NCBI GenBank assembly: GCA_016705125.1
Contig: JADIYW010000026.1
Coordinates: 1-64,000, forward strand
Source: Bacteroidota bacterium
Lineage (GTDB): Bacteria > Bacteroidota > Bacteroidia > Chitinophagales > JADIYW01
Reading direction: 5' to 3'
DNA length: 64,000 nucleotides
The notes beneath the pieces are model-generated. The model did no database searches, was not told the DNA's origin, and saw nothing but the letters and a program-made list of their open reading frames with translations. Position 1 is the stretch's first letter. Each line of letters starts with the position of its first letter. The position numbers were made by a program, and so were the translations under genes. Shown piece by piece: positions 56,267-64,000 of the stretch.

Positions 56267-56666
56267 CCAATCTTACCTTTTCTCTTTCAATACTAGCAGA
56301 ATTAGAATCATCTACAATTAATGAACCTTTAATTAAGGCACCTTCTTCAACCACCAATTTCTTATAAATTAAATCACCTTCAATTTTAGCCGTTGATTTA
56401 ATGATAAGCAAGTTTTTGGCATATACATTTCCAAACAATTTGCCTTCCACAGCACATTCACCAGCTCTAATATTTCCTTTTACTTCACCTGTTTGTCCTA
56501 TCACAACCTTACCCACAGCATTTATTTCACCATTAATAATTCCTTCTATCCGAAGGTCTGTTTCGGTACTAATATCCCCTGTAACAATAGTTCCCTTGTT
56601 AAATCTATTGGCCACAGCTGTTTCAGACAATGATTTAGGCGTTTCTGATTTATTCGATGAAAACAT
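56253..56666 (-). CDS. Bactofilin (polymer-forming cytoskeletal protein)
   Basis: A 137-residue protein. After a short tail with FNKGTIVTGDISTETDLRIEG the core is the bactofilin beta-helix, with repeated short turns: EINAVGKVVIGQTGEVKGNI, ECAVEGKLFGNVYAKNLLII, TAKIEGDLIYKKLVVEEG. Bactofilins polymerise without nucleotide into membrane-associated filaments that position cell-wall enzymes. The M23 peptidase gene lies 11 bases upstream on the same strand, a pairing known from Helicobacter (CcmA with Csd1) and others. It overlaps atpZ. Confidence 0.9.
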   Translation of the reverse strand: MFSSNKSETPKSLSETAVANRFNKGTIVTGDISTETDLRIEGIINGEINAVGKVVIGQTGEVKGNIRAGECAVEGKLFGNVYAKNLLIIKSTAKIEGDLIYKKLVVEEGALIKGSLIVDDSNSASIEREKVRLDVAK

Positions 56667-56677
56667 AATTATAAATT

Positions 56678-57559
56678 TTATTCAAAGTTAATATAATCTA
56701 ATGGATTTACGGGCTTTCCTTTTAACCAAATTTCAAAATGCAAATGTGGTCCACTTGTTTCCTCACCAGTATTGCCAACTGAAGCAATCACATCTCCAGA
56801 TTTAACAATACTTCCAACACTTTTCAATATTTCTTTATTGTGCTTATAAACTGAAATAAATTCATTTTCGTGCTGAATAATCACGGTATACCCATAGGAA
56901 ATAACAAATCCAGAAAAAATCACAGTCCCATCTAATGCCGACTTTACTGGCGATCCTTCAACTGCCACAATATCAATCCCAAAATGCTTTTCACTAGGCT
57001 TATATCGTTTACTTATTAACCCCGAAAGTGGTTTGAAAAAATAATTATATTCCACCGCTTTTTTTCCAGAAACGACTTCATTAGATTCTACAACAGTATA
57101 TTTATCTCTATTCTCAACCTCTTCTCTCAATCGCATTATATTTTTAGAATTAGAGCTAATATCAATACTATCATTATTAACTGCCCTATTTTTATCGCCC
57201 TTATTCGTTGGCAGTCCTTTTCCGCCTTTGGTAATAATCAATAAGTTATCTAGATACTTTTGTCGCTGATCCATTTCTTCTTTCAAATCATCTGTCCTTT
57301 TTTTCAATTTAACCACGTCTTTTGAAGTCTCTACCCCAGCAAAACCGGGTATGTATTGTTTTAGAGGCGTAAAAGCAATTAAACAATAAATAAAAACAAA
57401 AAAACTAACGAATAAAGAACTTATTAGCCCGAAAACATTTAATTTGGTAAGAATAAAAACAAACTTAACTTTATAGGTTTCCTCTTCTACTACCTGAAAT
57501 CGATACTTATTTCTTATCTGATTCCACCACTCAACAAACTTAATACCTTTTTTATTCAT
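56678..57559 (-). CDS. M23 family (LytM) peptidoglycan endopeptidase
   Basis: A 293-residue protein with an N-terminal membrane helix (about 40-62: FGLISSLFVSFFVFIYCL), a coiled-coil region (KDVVKLKKRTDDLKEEMDQR, about 80-105) and a C-terminal M23 domain. The zinc and catalytic residues are in HFGIDIV (His and Asp), YKHN (His) and GPHLHFEIW (HxH); GTVIFSGFVISYGYTVIIQH supports the fold. It cuts peptide cross-links of the cell wall in the periplasm. The pairing with bactofilin suggests shape control. Confidence 0.92.
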   Translation of the reverse strand: MNKKGIKFVEWWNQIRNKYRFQVVEEETYKVKFVFILTKLNVFGLISSLFVSFFVFIYCLIAFTPLKQYIPGFAGVETSKDVVKLKKRTDDLKEEMDQRQKYLDNLLIITKGGKGLPTNKGDKNRAVNNDSIDISSNSKNIMRLREEVENRDKYTVVESNEVVSGKKAVEYNYFFKPLSGLISKRYKPSEKHFGIDIVAVEGSPVKSALDGTVIFSGFVISYGYTVIIQHENEFISVYKHNKEILKSVGSIVKSGDVIASVGNTGEETSGPHLHFEIWLKGKPVNPLDYINFE

Positions 57560-57595
57560 TTTTTAACTTCTCATAACGGATTTAAAATCACAAAA

Positions 57596-57628
57596 TTGAA
57601 ATAATTTACTGAAATTGCGTTATTTTTG
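57596..57628 (+). promoter_or_regulatory. Predicted promoter of porW
   Basis: TTG (57596-57598), 22 bases, TATTTTTG (57621-57628). The in-frame TTG at 57626 lies inside the -7 element and so cannot be the translation start of the next gene. Confidence 0.6.
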
Positions 57629-57652
57629 ATATCAAATTTAAAATTAACCAAT

Positions 57653-60600
57653 TTGCGACTGACTAAGGTACTTTTTATTTCAATATTTTTCCTACTCGGG
57701 ATGAATAATCCTTTATTAGCCCAACAAAAAAAAGGCAAAAAAAGTGGTGAGAAGAAGCAAAATATAATTAAAAGAGCATATAGTGATATAGCAACTCGAA
57801 ATAATTACTATTTCAACGCAAACGTTATATATCAAGAAATGTTGCTGAATGCTAAGCAAAATGAAAAAATAGATTTCAAAACTTTCTATCCTATTTTTTT
57901 TCATGATGGTGGGTATGATTTTTCTTCAAATGCTGGTGAGCTAGATGAAATAATAAAAAAAACAGGGATTGTACTACAATTACATGAAAATGGAAGATGG
58001 GGCGACAATACTTATTTGTTATTAGGAATTGCTACTTACCTCAAAAAAGATTACCCTGAAGCTCTCAAGACATTCCAATACATAAGTACTACAATGAAAG
58101 GAAATATTGGTAGAGAAGCACCAGAAATTTCCAATAAAGAGAAAATGAAAATCCTTAAACAAAAGGAAAAAGAAGCACAGAAAAAAATAAAGGCGAAAAA
58201 GAAATCAATAATTGAAAATGCAAAAGCAAAAGCAAAAGAGATAGCAGATAAAGTATCGAATGCAAAAAGCAAAATGCAAAGCAGTCAGAAGAGCAAAGAA
58301 AAAATATTAGAAGAGAAAATAAAACTTAAAAAGAAAATAATTGCATTAAAAGCAAAAGGAAAAGACACCAAATCACTTGAAGAGAAATACAAACAACTTG
58401 GCAATGAAAACCAAGAAGAATTAGCAAAAGAAAAAGAAGCTAAAAAAGAACAGGCGGAACTTAAAGAAATTCAAGATGGCGATACTGCCATTGATTATTC
58501 AAAGCTTAATTATAAATTTTCGATTAAAAAAGAAGAAAAGAAATTAGACCCTTTAGATAGAAATAATGACCAACCACTTGATGCGGAATTGACTGATAAA
58601 GAGCGCAAAAAATTGGAGGAGGATTATGATGATCGCTCGCTTTGGGAAAAAGTAAAACACAAATCAAGTCGCCCATCGGCACTAGTTTGGATGGCCAAAT
58701 CATTAACAGAATTAGGTCATTATGGTGATGCAAAAAGTATCCTTACCTATTCAAAATCTTTAAAAAAGCTTTCGAAAAAACAAAGGGAAGAGATTTACCT
58801 TGGAGATGCTTGGTATAACCTAAAGCGATCACAATATGCAACAGCTATTGAAGATTTGGAAGTTGCACTTAAATTGGAGAAAGGCAAAGCCAGAAAAGCT
58901 CAAATAAATTTTTTAATAGGCCAATTGTATGAAGCCATAAACGACCCAGGAACGGCGGTTGATAGATATCAGATGGCACTTAAAAAGCCTAAAAACTTCG
59001 ATTTGGAATTTTATGCACAAATGAGCATTGCCCGACTAGCTGTTTCTTCTAATACTGGTGATCAAGAAAAAATAGAGAAAACACTTAAAAAATTAATTAA
59101 AGGAGGAAAGAATAAAGATTTTGCCGACCAAGTGCATTATGCAATTGCAATTATTGAATTAAATAAAGGCAATGAAGAAGAAGCCGTAAAACAATTGGTT
59201 TTATCAACTCAAAAATCAACTAACAACCAAGAACAAAAAGGACTTTCCTTTCTTAAATTGGCTGAATTGGAATTAGCAAAAGAGAATTATTTAGAAGCAA
59301 AAAATGATTATGATAGTGCTGTTGCAGTTTTACCAAGCACTTTTCCAAGAATCAGTGAGGTAATTGAAATAAAAGAAATTTTAGAAGAATTAGCAAAAAA
59401 CAAAACAATAATAATTGAACAAGACAGTGTTTTGCGCATTGCAAAAATGACTAAAGTAGAACTTGAAAACTACATGGCTGAAATAGAGAAAGCAAATCGA
59501 TTAGCTGAAAAAGAAGCAAAAAAGAAAAACAACAGAAACAATAGTGGTGATGGAAATAACTTAGTCGATATTGACAATTCGACAAGTTTTGATGGACAAG
59601 ACACGCATTGGTATTTCTATAATCCAGAACTAAAAGCCAAAGGATATAATATTTTTAAAGCCACTTTTGGCAATATAAAAAATAGTGACAATTGGAGAAA
59701 TAGTCAAAAAAAGGCAAACGAGGAATTAGAAGAAACAGAAATCCAAATAGAAGCCGAAACGGTTGCAGAAGTAAAAACAGAAAAAAAGAAAATAGAAATA
59801 CCCAAAACACCCGATGAAATAAAATTCTCTGAAGAAGCTGTCCACTTAGCCTATTTCAATTTAGGCGTTATCCTAAAAAACAAACTCAAAAACAATAAAC
59901 AAGCGGTAACAAAATTTGAAACGCTTATAAATAAATATCCAAGCAATAAATTCGAGGCTCAATCGCACTATTACTTGTATTTAATTTATATGGAAGAGGG
60001 AAATTTAGCCAAAGCGAATGCTGAAAAGGCATTTATTTTATCCAAATTCCCAGACTCGGAATACGCTAAAACGATACAAAACCCAGTAAAATATGCTGTA
60101 AATGCTCCCAAAGCAATTGTAACAAGCACAGATGAAGAAAAACTTTATGCTTCTATTTATACTTTATTCGAGGCCAAAAACTACAATAATGTTATCACAC
60201 AAAAAGAAATAATTAATCCTAGTTTGAGTAGTATCGATATAAAATCTAAAGCAGATTTATTGGAAGCCTTATCTTATGGAAAATTGAATAAAACCGATAC
60301 CCTTAAATTAAAACTACAAAGCATCATTACAAATTACCCAGGATCTGATATTGCTAAAAAAGCGGAAGATTACCTAAAAACACTTGCTAAACTAGAAGGA
60401 AAGGAAGTGGAACCAATTGACAATTCCATACCAACAATTTCTGAAGATGTGTTAAATGCTGAAAATGGAACTGCTGATGAAAATGGATTTATTCACAATG
60501 AATCATCAAATTTCTTCATTTTTGTTTTGTGTAAAAATAAAGAAATGGATTTGTCTGGTATCAAAGAGAAAATAGTTTCATTCAATGAAACCAATTATCC

Positions 60601-60853
60601 AAATGAAAAATTAAGAACGAATATAACCTTCTTACAAGACAATATTCCTGCTTATTTGATTAAGAAATTTGACAAAATAACAGATGCCAAAAAGTATGCA
60701 GATAAGTTAAATGGAAGGTTGCCCAAAATTGCAGGCGAACAAAATGTAGACGAATTAGACCTAGTAATTATCTCGCAAGACAATTATAAAACCCTTTTTA
60801 ACAACAAAAATTTTGAAGCATACAAAGCTTTCTATCAAAAGCATTTTAAATAA
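57653..60853 (+). CDS. porW: Type IX secretion / gliding protein PorW (SprE)
   Basis: A protein of about 1066 residues. The start is probably TTG at 57653, giving MRLTKVLFISIFFLLGMNNP as signal peptide; an upstream TTG (57626) is within the promoter. No lipobox Cys is visible, unlike typical PorW lipoproteins. The body is TPR-rich: several repeats such as GDAWYNLKRSQYATAIEDLE and GQLYEAINDPGTAVDRYQMA. A long Lys/Glu/Ala-rich coiled insert spans about residues 170-300. The family hallmark near 655 is WYFYNPELKAKGYNIFKATFG, then SDNWRNSQ. PorW/SprE links outer-membrane T9SS parts to the motor. It lies divergent from the M23-bactofilin genes and 12 bases upstream of the PBP1A gene. Confidence 0.85.
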   Translation: MRLTKVLFISIFFLLGMNNPLLAQQKKGKKSGEKKQNIIKRAYSDIATRNNYYFNANVIYQEMLLNAKQNEKIDFKTFYPIFFHDGGYDFSSNAGELDEIIKKTGIVLQLHENGRWGDNTYLLLGIATYLKKDYPEALKTFQYISTTMKGNIGREAPEISNKEKMKILKQKEKEAQKKIKAKKKSIIENAKAKAKEIADKVSNAKSKMQSSQKSKEKILEEKIKLKKKIIALKAKGKDTKSLEEKYKQLGNENQEELAKEKEAKKEQAELKEIQDGDTAIDYSKLNYKFSIKKEEKKLDPLDRNNDQPLDAELTDKERKKLEEDYDDRSLWEKVKHKSSRPSALVWMAKSLTELGHYGDAKSILTYSKSLKKLSKKQREEIYLGDAWYNLKRSQYATAIEDLEVALKLEKGKARKAQINFLIGQLYEAINDPGTAVDRYQMALKKPKNFDLEFYAQMSIARLAVSSNTGDQEKIEKTLKKLIKGGKNKDFADQVHYAIAIIELNKGNEEEAVKQLVLSTQKSTNNQEQKGLSFLKLAELELAKENYLEAKNDYDSAVAVLPSTFPRISEVIEIKEILEELAKNKTIIIEQDSVLRIAKMTKVELENYMAEIEKANRLAEKEAKKKNNRNNSGDGNNLVDIDNSTSFDGQDTHWYFYNPELKAKGYNIFKATFGNIKNSDNWRNSQKKANEELEETEIQIEAETVAEVKTEKKKIEIPKTPDEIKFSEEAVHLAYFNLGVILKNKLKNNKQAVTKFETLINKYPSNKFEAQSHYYLYLIYMEEGNLAKANAEKAFILSKFPDSEYAKTIQNPVKYAVNAPKAIVTSTDEEKLYASIYTLFEAKNYNNVITQKEIINPSLSSIDIKSKADLLEALSYGKLNKTDTLKLKLQSIITNYPGSDIAKKAEDYLKTLAKLEGKEVEPIDNSIPTISEDVLNAENGTADENGFIHNESSNFFIFVLCKNKEMDLSGIKEKIVSFNETNYPNEKLRTNITFLQDNIPAYLIKKFDKITDAKKYADKLNGRLPKIAGEQNVDELDLVIISQDNYKTLFNNKNFEAYKAFYQKHFK

Positions 60854-60865
60854 GTATACCAACAC

Positions 60866-63142
60866 ATGAGCATTTTTAATTTACGACAATCCTATAAAGA
60901 ATCTAAAGTAAAATTTCTATGGAGAATCTTTTTTCTAGGTTTTGCAACTCTTTTTCTATATTTCTTTTTAATTAGAATTGGATTATTTGGTAAACTACCA
61001 GATATTGAAGAAATTGAGAATCCTCAAAACAAATTGGCTACTGAAATATATTCTGCCGATAGCGTCCTTTTAGGAAAATACTATTTCGACAACCGAACTC
61101 CAGTTGAGTATAAAGATTTATCGCCTGCTTTGGTAAAAACATTGGTAGCTTCAGAAGACAAACGTTTTTATGAGCATAGTGGAATTGATATTTTAGCTAT
61201 CGTGAGAGCAGTTTTCTATATGGGTAAAAGAGGTGGTGGTAGTACACTTACACAACAAACCGCAAAAAATCTGTTTTCAGCAGGTGCTGCACAAAATATA
61301 ATTGCACGACTAATTCAAAAATCGAAAGAATATGTCATTTCCGTTGTAATGGAACGGAAATTCACCAAAGAGGAGATTATCACCCTCTACCTCAATACAT
61401 ACGATTTTTTGTATAATGCAAAAGGCATTTCTTCAGCTTCGCACACTTATTTCAATAAAGAACCAAAAGATTTAGACTATAATGAGTCTGCAGTTTTGGT
61501 GGGCATGTTGCAAAATCCTTCATACTATAACCCAAAACGTTTTCCTGAAAATGCTTTGGCTAAACGAAATATCATTTTTGGTTTGCTGCTCGAACAAAAC
61601 CAAATCTCGCAAGAAGAATACAATGTTTTAATGAAAAAAGAAATCGTTTTAGATTGGGCACCATTTTCTCATGTGGATGGAATGGCTCCCTACTTTAGAA
61701 TGGTATTGAGTGAGCAATTAAAAAAATGGGGCAAACAAACCAAAAAATTGGATGGAACAAATTATGATATATATAGAGATGGTTTAAAAATCTACACCAC
61801 CCTCGATTCGAGAATGCAAAAACACGCCGAAGAGGCTGTAAAAGAACATTTAACTACATATCAAAAAGTATTTGACAACCAGTTTAAATCCAATTGGAAA
61901 CCATGGGAGAGTAAACAAGGAAAAACATCCTTGAACCGCGCAATAAAAGACTCAGACCCTTATTTGAGAATGAAGGAGGCCGGAAAATCTGAAAAAAGTA
62001 TATTGGCTGCTATGGATTTACCGCATAGAATGGAAGTTTTTACTTGGAAAGGCGTAAAGGATACAACCCTTAGTTCTATAGATAGCATAAAACACCATAG
62101 ACAATTTCTCCAAACTGGATTTATGGTAATGGAAAAAGAAACCGGACATGTAAAGGCTTGGGTGGGCGGCATCGACTTTGAATTTTTTAAATACGACCAT
62201 GCCAACACTAATACCAAAAGACAAGTGGGCTCTACATTTAAGCCAATTTTATATGCCTTAGCAGTTGATAATGGATGGTCGCCATGTATGTTTATTCCCG
62301 GAGGTACTTCAATTTATTTAGGAATGGGCAAATATTGGAGACCAAAAGGCGGTGGTGGTGGAAGAAATCTACAAGCATGTTTAAAAACTTCAGATAATCA
62401 ATGTGCTGCATACCTTATTAAAAATCTAGGCGTGGAGGCTACCTACCAAATGGCCAAAAAAATGGGTGTATCAACCAATATACCCAAAGTACCATCAATC
62501 GCCCTTGGAGCTTGCGAAATTTCGTTACAAGAAATGATGGAAGTGTATAGTGTTTTCCTAAATGAAGGCGTGAGAAATAGTCCAGTTTTGGTTACAAAAA
62601 TAGAAGATAAAAATGGCAATATTATTCAAACGTTTTTTACAGATAGAAAAGAGGTGTTTAGCAATAATTCGGCATACATAATGACCAAAATGCTAATGGG
62701 ACCAACAACAACAGGCGGAACGGCGGCAAGATTAAAAAATTCGTATAAAGTACCAGGTGAAGTAGCTGGCAAAACTGGAACTACTAATGGGCAAGCAGAC
62801 GGATGGTTTATCGGATTTACCCCACAATACCTTGCAGGCGCATGGGTAGGCTGCGATGATCCTGTTTTGCGATTTTTATACACTGGAAATGGTCAAGGTG
62901 CTGCCATGGCACTACCAATTTGGGCTAAGTTTTTTAACAAATGTTACGCAGATAAAAGACTAGATTTTGACCCACAAATAAAATTCAACCCGCCAAGTGA
63001 TAGTTCACTAGTAAAAAATATTTGTCGTGATCCTTTAAAGGAACGCATGCAAGAATTGCACAATCAAGGAGGAAATGTAATAACCGACCATGGTACAAGT
63101 ACAAGCCAATCGGGTATAAATCCTGACGATCAATTTGAATAG
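60866..63142 (+). CDS. mrcA: Bifunctional penicillin-binding protein 1A
   Basis: A 758-residue class A PBP that polymerises and cross-links peptidoglycan. Membrane helix about 18-40. The GT51 domain carries the catalytic Glu97 in EDKRFYEHSGID, then GGSTLTQQTAKNLFS and KFTKEEIITLYLNTYDF. The transpeptidase domain has Ser456-Thr-Phe-Lys459 (VGSTFKP), the SDN motif at 509-511 and KTGTTNG with Lys636. All active-site motifs are present. Its ATG lies 12 bases after porW and its stop is immediately followed by uvrC. No unusual insertion. Confidence 0.95.
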   Translation: MSIFNLRQSYKESKVKFLWRIFFLGFATLFLYFFLIRIGLFGKLPDIEEIENPQNKLATEIYSADSVLLGKYYFDNRTPVEYKDLSPALVKTLVASEDKRFYEHSGIDILAIVRAVFYMGKRGGGSTLTQQTAKNLFSAGAAQNIIARLIQKSKEYVISVVMERKFTKEEIITLYLNTYDFLYNAKGISSASHTYFNKEPKDLDYNESAVLVGMLQNPSYYNPKRFPENALAKRNIIFGLLLEQNQISQEEYNVLMKKEIVLDWAPFSHVDGMAPYFRMVLSEQLKKWGKQTKKLDGTNYDIYRDGLKIYTTLDSRMQKHAEEAVKEHLTTYQKVFDNQFKSNWKPWESKQGKTSLNRAIKDSDPYLRMKEAGKSEKSILAAMDLPHRMEVFTWKGVKDTTLSSIDSIKHHRQFLQTGFMVMEKETGHVKAWVGGIDFEFFKYDHANTNTKRQVGSTFKPILYALAVDNGWSPCMFIPGGTSIYLGMGKYWRPKGGGGGRNLQACLKTSDNQCAAYLIKNLGVEATYQMAKKMGVSTNIPKVPSIALGACEISLQEMMEVYSVFLNEGVRNSPVLVTKIEDKNGNIIQTFFTDRKEVFSNNSAYIMTKMLMGPTTTGGTAARLKNSYKVPGEVAGKTGTTNGQADGWFIGFTPQYLAGAWVGCDDPVLRFLYTGNGQGAAMALPIWAKFFNKCYADKRLDFDPQIKFNPPSDSSLVKNICRDPLKERMQELHNQGGNVITDHGTSTSQSGINPDDQFE

Positions 63143-64000
63143 ATGGAAATGCCATCCGTAAAAGAACAGGTAGCCTTACTTCCTGAAAAACCAGGAGTCT
63201 ATCGTTATTACGACCGTGATGGATTATTACTCTATATAGGAAAAGCAAAAAAATTAAAAAAAAGAGTTTCAAGCTATTTTGTAGAAAAAAACAAAATCGG
63301 CGCCAAACTAGCCATGCTGGTTAGTCAAATATATAGCATTGAATATACAATAGTAACAAATGAAAAAGATGCGTTGCTACTTGAAGATGCACTTATAAAA
63401 TCGAATCAACCAAAGTATAATATCGCATTAAAAGACGATAAAAGTTACCCTTATATAAAAATAATAAATGAACCCATTCCACGAATTTATTTTACTAGAA
63501 AGAAAGACAATACTAACGATTTCTTTTTTGGACCCTATACATCAGTAAGGGAAGTAAAAATAATTTTCGACCTGATAAAAACCATGTATCCTATAAGAAA
63601 TTGTAACTTAAATCTATCCCCAAAAAATATACAAAAAGGGAAATTAAAAGTTTGTTTAGAATATCATGTAGGCAATTGTTTGGGCCCTTGCACTCAATTT
63701 CAATCAGCAGAACAATACGACCAAGGTATAAACAATATAAAAAAAATACTGAATGGAAAAGTATTAGAAGTACAAACAGTCCTCAAGAAACAATTAGATG
63801 AGGCGATAAAAAAAATGGCTTTTGAAGAGGCTGAACAAATTAATAACAGAATTAAGCACCTTAAAGAATACCTGCAAAAATCAACTATAATAAATCCAAA
63901 ATTAGGCAATTTAGAGGTGTTTGGTTATTACGAAGAACAGACTAAAGCGTATGTAAATTATTTAAGTGTATCTGAAGGAACAATAATAAAAACAAAAACC
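63143..64000 (+). CDS. uvrC: UvrABC nuclease subunit C (UvrC), 3' end outside the window
   Basis: The first 286 codons of the nucleotide-excision repair endonuclease. ATG directly after the PBP1A stop. The N-terminal GIY-YIG domain: KPGVYRYYDRDGLLLYIGKAK then LKKRVSSYF, for the 3' incision. Following DDKSYPYIKI and PRIYFTRKKD, FFFGPYTSVREVK and the Cys-rich CLEYHVGNCLGPC (three Cys) are typical. A UVR domain (MAFEEAEQINNRIKHLKEYL), for UvrB binding, ends near 245. No frameshift is seen. The remaining half with the RNase H-like domain lies beyond the window. Confidence 0.94.
   Translation, partial: MEMPSVKEQVALLPEKPGVYRYYDRDGLLLYIGKAKKLKKRVSSYFVEKNKIGAKLAMLVSQIYSIEYTIVTNEKDALLLEDALIKSNQPKYNIALKDDKSYPYIKIINEPIPRIYFTRKKDNTNDFFFGPYTSVREVKIIFDLIKTMYPIRNCNLNLSPKNIQKGKLKVCLEYHVGNCLGPCTQFQSAEQYDQGINNIKKILNGKVLEVQTVLKKQLDEAIKKMAFEEAEQINNRIKHLKEYLQKSTIINPKLGNLEVFGYYEEQTKAYVNYLSVSEGTIIKTKT

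Noticed and set aside
57626..57652. A longer N-terminus of PorW from TTG 57626
   Set aside because: The codon lies inside the predicted -7 element, and the extra residues would put a polar stretch before the signal peptide.

Overview
The window looks like an AT-rich chromosome segment of a free-living, non-parasitic member of the Bacteroidota. Direct signs are promoters of the TTG / TAnnTTTG type instead of -35/-10 boxes, weak or absent Shine-Dalgarno sequences, many lipoproteins of the 'SCKK' type, secreted proteins ending in type IX secretion (T9SS) sorting domains, and two T9SS machinery genes (porQ, porW/sprE). The gene orders porQ-cmk, BatA-like protein-dihydroorotase homologue-DUF4199-GT2, DUF177-rpmF-efp-accB-accC and bactofilin-atpZ are, as I remember them, common in this phylum. 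I cannot place the organism below phylum level.

Layout. 1-2,550: a gene-poor accessory patch with one small orphan ORF, an IS110-family insertion sequence whose upstream non-coding end could encode a bridge RNA, and a second candidate structured RNA. 2,557-6,545: pssA, a PIF1-like helicase and lysS, visibly richer in GC than the rest, with an inverted-repeat element before lysS. 6,564-9,536: two small membrane proteins, then porQ-cmk. 9,556-16,202 (minus strand): a lipoprotein nuclease/phosphatase, DUF1653, small unknown proteins (one apparently frameshifted), lpd, an acyl desaturase and a large helical protein. 16,385-28,728: surface proteins (lipoproteins, an RCC1 propeller with a T9SS tail, a P-domain lipoprotein, a beta-helix lipoprotein) and two tandem membrane-embedded patatin-like phospholipases. 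28,961-42,214: rlmD, then a long plus-strand run of three SurA/parvulin-type chaperones, a MoxR ATPase, a PurF-like amidotransferase, a BatA-like protein, a dihydroorotase homologue lacking its metal ligands, DUF4199 and a GT2 glycosyltransferase.

42,239-44,865 is not credible genomic DNA. It is made of homopolymer runs (up to 52 G in a row) and cuts off the 3' end of a PhoD-type phosphatase gene. I read it as low-quality sequence bridging an assembly gap, with a short island of ordinary sequence at about 44,116-44,325. All ORFs in it are spurious.

44,866-64,000: two T9SS-exported proteins, an unknown helical protein with a MaoC-like hydratase, a DUF177-rpmF-efp-accB-accC cluster linking translation and fatty-acid synthesis, a divergent envelope cluster (M23 peptidase, bactofilin, AtpZ, small membrane protein), porW/sprE, PBP1A and the start of uvrC.

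The common theme is the cell envelope: phospholipid synthesis (pssA), acyl modification (desaturase, patatins, accBC), outer-membrane protein folding (PPIases), T9SS export (PorQ, PorW and three cargoes) and wall synthesis or shaping (PBP1A, M23, bactofilin). No CRISPR array, prophage, rRNA or tRNA gene was found. The most unusual items are the IS110 candidate bridge RNA, the tandem membrane patatins, the catalytically degenerate dihydroorotase and the candidate RNA upstream of pssA.
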